Below are positions 34,053-42,671 of a DNA stretch of 64,000 nt, piece after piece. The stretch's first letter is position 1. Each line of letters starts with the position of its first letter. Made by a program: the position numbers and the translations under genes. The stretch spans positions 89,904 through 153,903 of the forward strand of contig CAJUIX010000006.1 of NCBI GenBank assembly GCA_910586665.1. Direction: 5' to 3'. The notes beneath the pieces are model-generated. The model was not told where the DNA came from, did not search any database, and worked only from the letters and a program-made list of their open reading frames with translations. Source of the stretch: an uncultured Duncaniella sp. GTDB lineage: Bacteria; Bacteroidota; Bacteroidia; Bacteroidales; Muribaculaceae.

Positions 34053-34865
34053 ATGCTTGATATGCTTAAATTTTCAAGAAAGCCTTATAAGGTCGGGCTT
34101 GTCCTTAGCGGAGGAGGAGCCCGTGGTTTTGCACATGCAGGTGCTCTGAAAGCACTTGAAGAGGTGGGCGTCAGGCCCGACATCATTGCCGGCGTGAGCG
34201 CCGGGTCGGTGGTCACTGTCATGTATGCCTCCGGCATGGCTCCTGAAGACATCATTGCGGCTTTCAGCAATGTGAAGTTCGGTGATTTTGCCGAGTTGGG
34301 TGTTCCGCGCGACGGATTCTTTTCGATGGACGGTTTCAAAAAGTTTCTGAAGAAGCAGGTGCCTTACGAGCGTATAGAGGATCTCCCGATCCCGGCCGTG
34401 GTCTGCGCGACCGATCTTGACCACAACAAGCCGGTGGCCTTCGAGGAGGGAAGTATTGTCGACTGCGTGGCTGCCTCGTGTAGCATCCCTATCGTGTTCA
34501 AGCCTGTGAGAATCGACGGAGTAACCTATGTCGACGGCGGTGTCCTCGCCAATCTTCCTGCCTGGGCCTTGCGTGACCGCTGCAAGTACCTCATCGGCAT
34601 CAATTGCAGCCCCGTGCCTCCGCGCGGGAAGCCGAAATCACTCATGGATATAGCGCATCGTACCTATGACCTGCTCGTGAAGAACAATTCCCGCCCGCAA
34701 ATGGAGTTGTGTGACCTTGCCATAAGTATTGACGATGTGGCCTCATATAAAGTCTTTAATCTAAAGGAAATCAAGAGGGTGTTCCGCTCAGGATATGACA
34801 ACACCCTGTCAGTCATGCTTGATGCCGGATTCTCACATCGCGGCGCGGGCATGAAGAAACCGTGA
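34053..34865 (+). CDS. Patatin-like phospholipase (RssA type)
   Basis: 270 residues. Oxyanion hole LSGGGARGFAHAG, nucleophile elbow GVSAGS (Ser), catalytic Asp in YVDGGVLANLP. No signal peptide. The sequence follows the RssA/NTE-like cytosolic branch of serine lipid hydrolases. It is separate in sequence from the patatin at 25547. The GH13 gene begins 34 nt downstream and may be co-transcribed. Confidence 0.92.
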   Translation: MLDMLKFSRKPYKVGLVLSGGGARGFAHAGALKALEEVGVRPDIIAGVSAGSVVTVMYASGMAPEDIIAAFSNVKFGDFAELGVPRDGFFSMDGFKKFLKKQVPYERIEDLPIPAVVCATDLDHNKPVAFEEGSIVDCVAASCSIPIVFKPVRIDGVTYVDGGVLANLPAWALRDRCKYLIGINCSPVPPRGKPKSLMDIAHRTYDLLVKNNSRPQMELCDLAISIDDVASYKVFNLKEIKRVFRSGYDNTLSVMLDAGFSHRGAGMKKP

Positions 34866-34899
34866 CATTCACACAAATTGTAGCAATATAATAACTCCA

Positions 34900-36621
34900 A
34901 TGGATCATAAACCAATAATCTATCAACTTCTACCCCGTCTTTTCACCAACACAAACAACCACTGTGTGCCGGGCGGGACTTATAAGCAAAACGGTTCGGG
35001 TAAGATGAACGACATCACTGACGCGGTTCTGTCGGGAATCAAGGAGCTTGGTGCCACACATGTGTGGTATACCGGCGTAATCGAACATGCAACCAAGACT
35101 GATTACAGTGAGTATGGAATCCGTCCCGACAATCCCCATGTGGTCAAGGGGCAGGCCGGTTCACCTTACGCCATAAAGGACTACTATGACATTGACCCGG
35201 ATCTCGCTGTCGATGTCAACAACCGTATGGCTGAATTCGAGGCACTTGTGGCTCGCACGCACGACGCCGGACTCGATGTCATAATTGACTTCGTTCCCAA
35301 CCATACCGCGCGCCAGTACTATAGCGATGTCAAGCCTAAGGGTATCAGGGATCTTGGCGAGGATGACAATCCCGAGATGTTTTTTAGCCCGAACAACAAC
35401 TATTACTATATAACCAGACAGCTCTTTGCCCCGTCGGTTGACATGGGCACAGGTAAGAAGGCCTATATAGAGTTCCCTGCCAAGGCCACTGGAGACGACT
35501 GCTTCTCGGCTTTCCCGGGCGTCAACAACTGGTATGATACCGTGAAGCTGAACTATGGTCGTGACCCCGGCAACTGGTCGACTCATTTTGAGCCGGTTCC
35601 CGACACATGGCTGAAGATGCTCCACATCCTGCGCTACTGGGCTTCAAAGGGTGTCGATGCCTTCCGCTGCGACATGGTCCACATGGTGCCGCTCGAGTTT
35701 TGGCAGTGGGCTATTGCTAATGTCAAGGATCGCTATCCGAGGGTTAAGTTCATTGCCGAGCTATATGATGTCAAAATCTATCGCGACTTCATCGATAAGG
35801 GCGGCTTCGACTATCTCTATGACAAGGTGAATCTCTACGATACACTACGCGGTATCCAGTGTTCCAACTATTCGGCGGCCACTATCACCAACTGCTGGCA
35901 GACCGTCGACGGCATTTCCGGCAACATGCTCAATTTCCTCGAGAATCACGACGAGCAGCGCTTCGGTTCGAAGTTCTATGCCGGAGATCCGGCTAAGGTC
36001 GTGCCCTCGCTCGTGGTCAGCTCCATGATTTCGACCGGCCCTATGATGATTTATGCCGGCCAGGAGCTTGGCGAGCAGGCCACTGACATGGAGGGCTTCA
36101 GCGGTTACGACGGACGCACCACTATATTTGACTACTGGAGCGTGGCCACGCTGCGCCGCTGGTACAACGACGGAAACCCCGACGGCTCGAAGCTTACCCC
36201 CCGTGAGCGCTGGCTGCGTGCGAAATATTGCACCATTCTCACGCTCTGCAACCGCGAGCGGGCTATTTCCAACGGCCGATTCTTCGACCTGATGTATGTC
36301 AATTATCAGAATCCGACCCTCAATCCCCACCGTCAGTATGCCTTCATCCGCAGTTGCGACGGCGAGACGCTGATTATAGCAGTCAACTTCTCGGCTGATT
36401 CCTGCGACTTGGCAATAAACATCCCGCGTCATGCCTTCGAGATGCTCAACATTCCCGAAGGGGAGGCTGTGGCTACCGAACTTCTCACCCGCGAGCAGGA
36501 TGTAAAGGACCTGAGTGCCACCAAGCCTTTCAGAACCATGATTCCCCCCTACGACGCAGTCGTATGGAAAATCCGCCACCGCCAGGTGAAACCCTCCTCC
36601 GACCGCACGCTGAAATCCTGA
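34900..36621 (+). CDS. Alpha-amylase family (GH13) glycoside hydrolase, cytoplasmic
   Basis: 573 residues, TIM-barrel GH13. Region I DFVPNHTA, region II GVDAFRCDMVH with nucleophile Asp258, region III FIAELYD with acid/base Glu287, region IV FLENHDEQR with Asp351. No signal peptide (MDHKPIIYQLLPRLF), so it acts on intracellular oligosaccharides such as glycogen-derived or imported glucans. Not recognised as a specific subfamily; the second domain at ~470-560 is the usual C-terminal beta domain. A terminator with a 17-bp stem follows at 36641. Confidence 0.9.
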   Translation: MDHKPIIYQLLPRLFTNTNNHCVPGGTYKQNGSGKMNDITDAVLSGIKELGATHVWYTGVIEHATKTDYSEYGIRPDNPHVVKGQAGSPYAIKDYYDIDPDLAVDVNNRMAEFEALVARTHDAGLDVIIDFVPNHTARQYYSDVKPKGIRDLGEDDNPEMFFSPNNNYYYITRQLFAPSVDMGTGKKAYIEFPAKATGDDCFSAFPGVNNWYDTVKLNYGRDPGNWSTHFEPVPDTWLKMLHILRYWASKGVDAFRCDMVHMVPLEFWQWAIANVKDRYPRVKFIAELYDVKIYRDFIDKGGFDYLYDKVNLYDTLRGIQCSNYSAATITNCWQTVDGISGNMLNFLENHDEQRFGSKFYAGDPAKVVPSLVVSSMISTGPMMIYAGQELGEQATDMEGFSGYDGRTTIFDYWSVATLRRWYNDGNPDGSKLTPRERWLRAKYCTILTLCNRERAISNGRFFDLMYVNYQNPTLNPHRQYAFIRSCDGETLIIAVNFSADSCDLAINIPRHAFEMLNIPEGEAVATELLTREQDVKDLSATKPFRTMIPPYDAVVWKIRHRQVKPSSDRTLKS

Positions 36622-36640
36622 AAACACGATATTTACTTAT

Positions 36641-36694
36641 ATAACAAAATGCCCGCCACGGATAAAATTTGAACCGAGGCGGGTATTTTGTTAT
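36641..36694. terminator. Bidirectional terminator
   Basis: 17-bp stem (36641-36657 with 36678-36694, one G-U pair) with a 20-nt loop, A4 and T4 tracts inside the arms, between the convergent GH13 and M49 genes. Confidence 0.88.
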
Positions 36695-36707
36695 CAAGTT
36701 AAGTCGC

Positions 36708-38723
36708 TTACTTGAGAGTGCGGTATTGCTTGGAGTAGCGGAGCACTTGGGGAAGGTAGTCTTCCTCGTAGGTAACGGTGACGTCGGTGATGTTGCCGTC
36801 CTTGTCGGTCACAGGTGTATAGACGGGGTTGACGAAGCCCTTGTAGGGGGCGATGTCGAGGCTTGCATAGCGGTCGAGCACTTCCTTGTGGAGCTGCGGG
36901 TCTACTTTGACTGCGTAGGTCTCGACGAGGTCGCGTCCGGCGGCATAGTCACCCTCGCTCTTGATACGCTGCACCTCTGCGAGGAGCTCGCCGAAGAGGC
37001 CGCGGAGCTTCTCGTAGTCGTTGATTTTGATGTAGGTCTTTCCGTCGCGCTTCACGAGCTCGATGACATTGTCGGCCTTACCTTTTTCATAGACCCATGC
37101 GGAAATGAGTTGGCGGTTGCGCATGTGGGCTTCTTCGACATCCTTGCCCGGCTCGATGCGCATGAGCTGGGTCATGAGGCCGTTGAGGATATATTTATAG
37201 TAGGAAGCCTTGTATGCGTCAGGGTTGTCGAGGAGGCCGAGTTCGACGAGCTTGGGATCGGCGAGATAGTAGAGGGCGAAGAGGTCGGCGCGGGCTTCCT
37301 CAAGGGTCGAGCCGTGGGCTTTGAGCGCGTCGGGGTCTATTCCGGGGAGAAGGCGGCCTGAACCGTGGCCGAGACATTCGTGAAGGTCGGTGTGGAGGTT
37401 GTCAGTAATGAAGAGATACTTGTCCATGAGGTCGGAAGTCTCCTTGTCGATGACGAATTCCTCGTTGAAGCCGTTGCCGTGAGCTGCGGCGTCGTATGCC
37501 TGGGTGATGTTTTCAAGTGTCACCGATTTCGAACCGTGGGCGGCACGAATCCAGTTGGCGTTGGGGAGGTTGATGCCGATGGGTGTTGCGGGATAGGCAT
37601 CGCCGGCAAGAATGGCGGCTGTGATAACCTTGGCGCTGACACCCTTCACCTTTTCCTTGCGGAAGCGTGAGTCAACCGGGGAGTGGTCCTCAAACCACTG
37701 AGCGTTGGACGAGATTACCTCCGTGCGGTGCGATGCTTCGTTGTTCTTGAAATTGACTATCGACTCCCACGCACCCGTCATGCCCAAGGGGTCGTCATAG
37801 CTCTCGATGAAGCCGTTGATGAAATCAACCTGGGAGGCGGTATCCTCCACCCACGCGATAGAGTAGTCGTCGAAGAGTTTGAGGTCGCCGGTCTTGTAAT
37901 AGTCGATGAGCTTGCCGATGACAGCCTTCTGATTGTCATTTTCAGCATATTGCTGAGCCTTGGTTAGGTTGTCGACAATCTTTGTGATAGCGTCGGAGTA
38001 TACACCTCCGACCTTGTACTGCTGCTCAGTCACCTTGCCGTTTTCCTTGACGACGCGGGTGTTGAGACCCCATGAGACGGGCGTGGCATCGGTTGTGTCC
38101 TTGAGAGCGTTGTAGTAAGCTTCCACTTCGGCTTGGGTGACACCCTCATAGAGGTTGTTGGCCGATGTGAGGATGAGGTCCTGACCCTCTGCCTGGTTGA
38201 CTTTCTTGGGCTTGACAGCTGGGTCGAAGATTACCGACATGATGGTCTCGAGTTCTTCGGGCTTCTGGTCCTCGGGGAGGACAGCTATGCGCTCCATGAG
38301 GAATTCCTTGGAGAAGCCGGGCTTGAACTTGTCCATCGAGTAGTGGTGGTGTATGCCGTTGGCAAACTCAATCTGCTTAAGATAGGTCTCGAGCGCCTTG
38401 AAGTCGGTGTTCTCGCGGTCACCGTCATAGCCGGTGTAGACGTTCTCGATGAGGTCGCGGATAGCGAGGTTGTATTTGCCGTTCTGGTCCCAGAGGATGT
38501 CGCGGCCGGTGAGGGCTGCCTCGGTCAGATAATAGATGAGGATGCGCTGCTGGGGTGTCAGCTTTTCGAAGTCAGGCACCTTGTAGCGCAGGACCTCTAC
38601 GTCGGCAAAGCGGTCGACGGTGTAGTCAAAGTCGTCGGCGCTGTTCTCTGTGACCCCTTTGGAGGTACAGGATGTGATGGCTAATGCTGCCATAGCGGGA
38701 TAGAAAAATTTTGAAAGTGACAT
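36708..38723 (-). CDS. Dipeptidyl-peptidase III (M49) lipoprotein
   Basis: 671 residues. Signal with lipobox-like ITSC (Cys about residue 19), so it is a lipoprotein facing the periplasm. The M49 zinc motif HECLGH is at 448-453 (HEXXGH), with EEARADL supplying the further Glu. It removes dipeptides from the N-terminus of oligopeptides. The gene is at the end of the dxr-rseP-rlmI operon (47 nt after rlmI). Confidence 0.9.
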   Translation of the reverse strand: MSLSKFFYPAMAALAITSCTSKGVTENSADDFDYTVDRFADVEVLRYKVPDFEKLTPQQRILIYYLTEAALTGRDILWDQNGKYNLAIRDLIENVYTGYDGDRENTDFKALETYLKQIEFANGIHHHYSMDKFKPGFSKEFLMERIAVLPEDQKPEELETIMSVIFDPAVKPKKVNQAEGQDLILTSANNLYEGVTQAEVEAYYNALKDTTDATPVSWGLNTRVVKENGKVTEQQYKVGGVYSDAITKIVDNLTKAQQYAENDNQKAVIGKLIDYYKTGDLKLFDDYSIAWVEDTASQVDFINGFIESYDDPLGMTGAWESIVNFKNNEASHRTEVISSNAQWFEDHSPVDSRFRKEKVKGVSAKVITAAILAGDAYPATPIGINLPNANWIRAAHGSKSVTLENITQAYDAAAHGNGFNEEFVIDKETSDLMDKYLFITDNLHTDLHECLGHGSGRLLPGIDPDALKAHGSTLEEARADLFALYYLADPKLVELGLLDNPDAYKASYYKYILNGLMTQLMRIEPGKDVEEAHMRNRQLISAWVYEKGKADNVIELVKRDGKTYIKINDYEKLRGLFGELLAEVQRIKSEGDYAAGRDLVETYAVKVDPQLHKEVLDRYASLDIAPYKGFVNPVYTPVTDKDGNITDVTVTYEEDYLPQVLRYSKQYRTLK

Positions 38724-38770
38724 TACGGGTATAAGTATTAAGGTTAAAGTATCCGTACTGATTATTTGCT

Positions 38771-39955
38771 TTATTCTACATACAACACCAGTCCCTTCAG
38801 GTATTCACCTTCAGGGTGGTAGATATTGACAGGGTGGTCTGCGGGCTGGGCCAACTGGTGGAGTATCCTCACCTTGCGGCCCGACATGGCCGCTGCCGTG
38901 AACACTGCCAGTCGGAACTGTTCCTTGCTGATAGCCTGGGAGCAGGAGAAGGTGAAGAGGATGCCGCCCGGGGCAATCTTCTCAAAGGCGGCCGCGTTGA
39001 GTCGGCGATAGCCTATCATGGCGTTGCGGATGGCGCTTCTGTGTTTCGCGAAGGCGGGCGGGTCGAGGATGATAAGGTCGTAGCTTCCTTTTTCCATTCG
39101 TGCTAGGAACTTGAAGGCGTCCTCGGCGTATGATTTGTGGCGTGCGTCGCCCGGAAAGTTCAGCTCGATGTTTGCGTCGGTAAGCGTTATGGCCTTTGCC
39201 GAGGAGTCGACAGAGTGCACGAGTTCAGCGCCGCCGCGCATGGCGTAGACGGAGAAGCCTCCCGTGTAGCAGAACATGTTTAGCACCCTCGCACCGCGGC
39301 TGAAGCGCTGTAGAAGCATGCGGTTGTCGCGCTGGTCGACGAAGAATCCCGTCTTCTGACCTTTGAGCCAGTCGATATTGAATTTCAGGCCGTTTTCGAT
39401 AGCGACATTGGTCTCGAAGCCGCCGATGAGGTAGTCATTGACAGGGTCGAGGCGTGCTTTGTAGGGTAGGGTGGTCTCGGACTTGTAGTAGACATTCTTT
39501 ATACCTGTCCCGTCAAGGCTGACAAGCGCTTCGGCTATAGTCTTGCGGGCGTAGTGCATACCCGGACTGTGGGCTTGGAGGACCGCTGTGTCGCCGTAGA
39601 TGTCGACCACGCAGCCTGGGAGGAAGTCTCCCTCGCCGTGGACGAGGCGGAAGGTCGAGTTATCCTCACGGATGAGTCCTAATTTCTTGCGCAACTCCCA
39701 TGCATGTGTGAGGCGCTCGGCATAGAAGGCGGCATCAATGTCACGCTCGGTGCTGTCGAGCATACGCACGGCTATAGAGCCGATTTCGTAGTGCCCTGTC
39801 CCGAGCAGGCGTCCGTCGGATGCCTCGACTCGCACGGTCTCTCCCTCCTCGAGTCCTTCGGGGAGGCGGGCTATAGCTCCTGAGAACACCCAGGGGTGGA
39901 AGCGCAGGAGTGATTCTTCTTTCCCTTTTTTAAGGGTTATTGTTTTGAGTGTCAT
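38771..39955 (-). CDS. rlmI: RlmI-type 23S rRNA (cytosine) methyltransferase
   Basis: 394 residues. N-terminal PUA domain (KKGKEESLLRFHPWVFSGAI), a small insert domain, then a Rossmann SAM-methyltransferase domain: VLNMFCYTGGFSVYA (motif I), HSVDSSAKAITLT, YDLIILDPPAFAK (catalytic DPPAF motif) and a final FTFSCSQAI. This family methylates C1962 of 23S rRNA. It lies 26 nt downstream of rseP. Substrate assignment rests on family only. Confidence 0.88.
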   Translation of the reverse strand: MTLKTITLKKGKEESLLRFHPWVFSGAIARLPEGLEEGETVRVEASDGRLLGTGHYEIGSIAVRMLDSTERDIDAAFYAERLTHAWELRKKLGLIREDNSTFRLVHGEGDFLPGCVVDIYGDTAVLQAHSPGMHYARKTIAEALVSLDGTGIKNVYYKSETTLPYKARLDPVNDYLIGGFETNVAIENGLKFNIDWLKGQKTGFFVDQRDNRMLLQRFSRGARVLNMFCYTGGFSVYAMRGGAELVHSVDSSAKAITLTDANIELNFPGDARHKSYAEDAFKFLARMEKGSYDLIILDPPAFAKHRSAIRNAMIGYRRLNAAAFEKIAPGGILFTFSCSQAISKEQFRLAVFTAAAMSGRKVRILHQLAQPADHPVNIYHPEGEYLKGLVLYVE

Positions 39956-39981
39956 GTCGTGTCAAAAGAGAGGTGTTGCGG

Positions 39982-41337
39982 TTATTTGAAGAAGGCCCGG
40001 AAGACGTCATTGCCGTTGGCATATAGCAGAAGCACGAGTATGAAGGCCATGCCGATATACTGGGCGGCGATGAGCACCTTCTCGGGAGCCTGCTTGCCGG
40101 TGATGATTTCCCAAAGGAGGAACATCACATGGCCTCCGTCGAGTCCGGGGATGGGGATGATGTTCATGAATGCGAGTGCCACCGAGAGGAAGGCGGTGAT
40201 TTCCCAAAAGCTGAGCCAGTTCCACTTTTCGGGGAACATATTGCCGATAGCACCGAAGCCGCCGAGGCTTTCAGCACCCTCCTGGGAGAAGACATGCTTC
40301 ATCGATCCTACATAGTTGGTCAGCGTGGTGGTACCTATTTCCCAGCCCTTGGGGAATGACTGGAAGAAGTTGTAGTTAATGGTGACAGGCTCGTAGACGG
40401 CTGTGATGGGACGCAGCTGGAAGCCGAGTTTTCCGTGTGAGTTGGGTGTCACGGCAAGACGAAGCAGCTTTCCGTCGCGCTCGACGGTTACGGATGTCTT
40501 CTTATCTGCGAACTTGGTGAGGGCGGCTGTCAGCTCCGTATAAGAGGGAGTGGGAATGGTGTCGATAGCTACTATATGATCCCCTTCCTTAAGTCCGGAT
40601 TTGCCTGCAGCCTCTCCGGGGACTATACGCTCGATATATACCGGCAGTCGGTAGGCGAGGAAGCCCTTGTCCTCGTTGAGGCGGAAGAGGAAGTCGTCGG
40701 GTATCTTGATGTCTACCGTATCCTTGTGGTTGCGAATCACAGTCACCACGTTGGCGTCAGCCATTTGGTATGGATAGTCTCCCTGCGAGGCGTCGAGGAG
40801 CTTGCCGTCGGCCATATAGGGGATGTCGCCGTTCTTGAAGCCGACTTTCTGTGCTGCCGGGGCGAAGTCAAATCCCTCGGTGGCGGCATCGAAGGGGATG
40901 TATTGCGAGCCCCAGTGCATCGCTATGCCCGCATAGATGAGGATTGCGAGGATAAAGTTGAATATAACGCCGCCGAGCATCACGAGCAGGCGCTGCCATG
41001 CCGGTTTTGTGCGGAACTCCCAGGGTTTGGGTTCCTGCTTCATCTGTTCGGTGTCCATCGACTCGTCAATCATGCCCGCAATCTTGCAATAGCCGCCGAG
41101 CGGGAGCCAGCCGATGCCGTATTCGGTGTCGCGCCATGAAGTTTTATTCGGATCGGCACCCTCCTTGGCCTTGGGTTTCCATTTGAAGAGCGAGAAGTAG
41201 GGGTCGAAGAACATGTAGAACTTCTCAACCTTGATGCCGAATATTCTTGAGAATATAAAGTGGCCGAATTCGTGGATGGTTACCAGAAAGGCCAGTGCGA
41301 CAATGAGTTGGAGCGCTTTTATGAGAAATGTTTCCAT
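39982..41337 (-). CDS. rseP: Site-2 protease RseP
   Basis: 451 residues. Intramembrane metalloprotease with HEFGH at 22-26 in the first membrane segment, the zinc-ligand region NIIPIPGLDGGHVMFLLWE near the C-terminus, and PDZ domains between them (VPGEAAGKSGLKEGDHIVAID). It cleaves anti-sigma factors or signal peptides in the membrane. It follows dxr by 46 nt, an arrangement common in Bacteroidetes. Confidence 0.93.
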   Translation of the reverse strand: METFLIKALQLIVALAFLVTIHEFGHFIFSRIFGIKVEKFYMFFDPYFSLFKWKPKAKEGADPNKTSWRDTEYGIGWLPLGGYCKIAGMIDESMDTEQMKQEPKPWEFRTKPAWQRLLVMLGGVIFNFILAILIYAGIAMHWGSQYIPFDAATEGFDFAPAAQKVGFKNGDIPYMADGKLLDASQGDYPYQMADANVVTVIRNHKDTVDIKIPDDFLFRLNEDKGFLAYRLPVYIERIVPGEAAGKSGLKEGDHIVAIDTIPTPSYTELTAALTKFADKKTSVTVERDGKLLRLAVTPNSHGKLGFQLRPITAVYEPVTINYNFFQSFPKGWEIGTTTLTNYVGSMKHVFSQEGAESLGGFGAIGNMFPEKWNWLSFWEITAFLSVALAFMNIIPIPGLDGGHVMFLLWEIITGKQAPEKVLIAAQYIGMAFILVLLLYANGNDVFRAFFK

Positions 41338-41383
41338 AAATTGAATCAGGGTGTATAGGATGTACGTTATGGCAGCATCGGGC

Positions 41384-42550
41384 TTAGAGCCTTATCTTGC
41401 AGCCTGTGAGATGTTCTGTATATGAGATTGTCTCTCGGTGGGTGGCCACATAGTCCTCGAGCGTCGGGCTTTCGATGAACGGTATCGCTTCGAGGGCGCG
41501 GGTTATGCTGCCGTAGATTTCAGGAAAGCTGATCTTGCCTTCGAGGAAAGCACGGACGGCCACCTCGTTGGCCGCATTGATGATACAGGCCGCGTTGCCT
41601 CCTCGTTTTAGGGCGAATGGCGCGAGGGTCAGGCAAGGGAACTTCTCCTGGTCGGGCTTCTCGAAGGTGAGCGTCGCATAGTCGCTGAGGGCGAGCGGGC
41701 GCTCCGAGGAGGGGAGACGTGAGGCGTCGCCGAGGGCGTATCGTATGGGTAGACGCATGTCTGGGATGCCGAGCTGGGCTTTGACCGCACCGTCGATAAA
41801 CTCGACCATCGAGTGGACGATTGACTGCGGGTGCACGACGGCCTCGATTCTGTCTGGGGTGATGTCGAAGAGCCAGCGGGCCTCGATGATTTCGAAGGCC
41901 TTGTTGAGCATGGTCGCCGAGTCGATGGTAATCTTTGCGCCCATGTTCCAGCGAGGGTGATGCAGGGCCTGTTCGGGTGTCACGGTGGCAATCTCCTCGC
42001 GGGTGAAGGTGCGGAAGGGGCCGCCTGAGGCGGTGATGATAAGTTTGTTGACAGTGGCAGGGTCCTCTCCGACGAGACACTGGTAGATTGCCGAGTGTTC
42101 TGAATCGACAGGTATGATGCGGGTTGATGACTCTGCGAGGAGGCGGGTGACGAGCTCGCCGGCCACGACGAGGGTCTCCTTGTTGGCAAGCGCAATCTGC
42201 TTGGCCGCCTTGATGGCGCGGACTGTAGGGAGGAGGCCGCTGTAGCCCACGGTCGCTGTGACGACTGTGTCGAAATCAGGACGTTCCATCGCATCTGCCA
42301 TAGCCTGCGAGCCGGCGGCAGTCTCTATGCCGAGTGGTGCGAGAGCCTCGCGGAGCCGGTCGTATTTTGACTCGTCGGCAATAATGGCGAGTGCGGGCCG
42401 GAATTTTACGGCTTGTTCGATGAGCCGGTCAACATTTGAGCCGGCTGCGAGTACGGTCGCTTCAAATCTGTCGGGGAAGCGTGATATAACATCGAGTGTC
42501 TGCGTTCCTATCGACCCCGTGGAGCCGAGGATTGCTATTTTGTGTGGCAT
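41384..42550 (-). CDS. dxr: 1-deoxy-D-xylulose 5-phosphate reductoisomerase
   Basis: 388 residues from the ATG at 42550 (MPHKIAILGSTGSIGTQTLD, NADPH-binding). An upstream ATG at 42598 would add 16 residues that no DXR has and would overlap the promoter element at 42596. Active-site parts: ANKETLVVAGELV, PVDSEHSAIYQCL, LIITASGGPFR, HPRWNMGAKITIDSATMLNK. It is the first gene of the dxr-rseP-rlmI-M49 operon; it catalyses the second step of the MEP isoprenoid pathway. Confidence 0.96.
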   Translation of the reverse strand: MPHKIAILGSTGSIGTQTLDVISRFPDRFEATVLAAGSNVDRLIEQAVKFRPALAIIADESKYDRLREALAPLGIETAAGSQAMADAMERPDFDTVVTATVGYSGLLPTVRAIKAAKQIALANKETLVVAGELVTRLLAESSTRIIPVDSEHSAIYQCLVGEDPATVNKLIITASGGPFRTFTREEIATVTPEQALHHPRWNMGAKITIDSATMLNKAFEIIEARWLFDITPDRIEAVVHPQSIVHSMVEFIDGAVKAQLGIPDMRLPIRYALGDASRLPSSERPLALSDYATLTFEKPDQEKFPCLTLAPFALKRGGNAACIINAANEVAVRAFLEGKISFPEIYGSITRALEAIPFIESPTLEDYVATHRETISYTEHLTGCKIRL

Positions 42551-42595
42551 GAATATGTATGTCTGGTTTTTTGGACGCATTGCGTTTAATAACTG

Positions 42596-42603
42596 CAAAA
42601 ATA
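42596..42603 (-). promoter_or_regulatory. Promoter -7 element for dxr
   Basis: Plus-strand CAAAAATA, i.e. TATTTTTG on the minus strand, exact TAnnTTTG; ~45 nt upstream of the dxr ATG. Shares the 120-nt divergent region with the TPR gene promoter. Confidence 0.5.
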
Positions 42604-42646
42604 CGGAAAAATCCTCATTTTGGCACGATTTTTGCGGAAATAATAG

Positions 42647-42654
42647 TAAATTTG
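42647..42654 (+). promoter_or_regulatory. Promoter -7 element for the TPR gene
   Basis: TAAATTTG, exact TAnnTTTG, 17 nt before the ATG at 42672; a TTTG at 42619-42622 may act as -33. Confidence 0.6.
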
Positions 42655-42671
42655 CATATACTACGAATCCT

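Noticed and set aside
36669..37361. 230-residue plus-strand ORF over the M49 gene
   Set aside because: Lies on the opposite strand of a clearly coding gene and crosses its terminator; low complexity (Val/Glu/Gly rich).
42258..42671. 5' extension of the TPR gene frame
   Set aside because: It overlaps dxr and both promoter elements; the ATG at 42672 with a promoter at 42647 is the better start.
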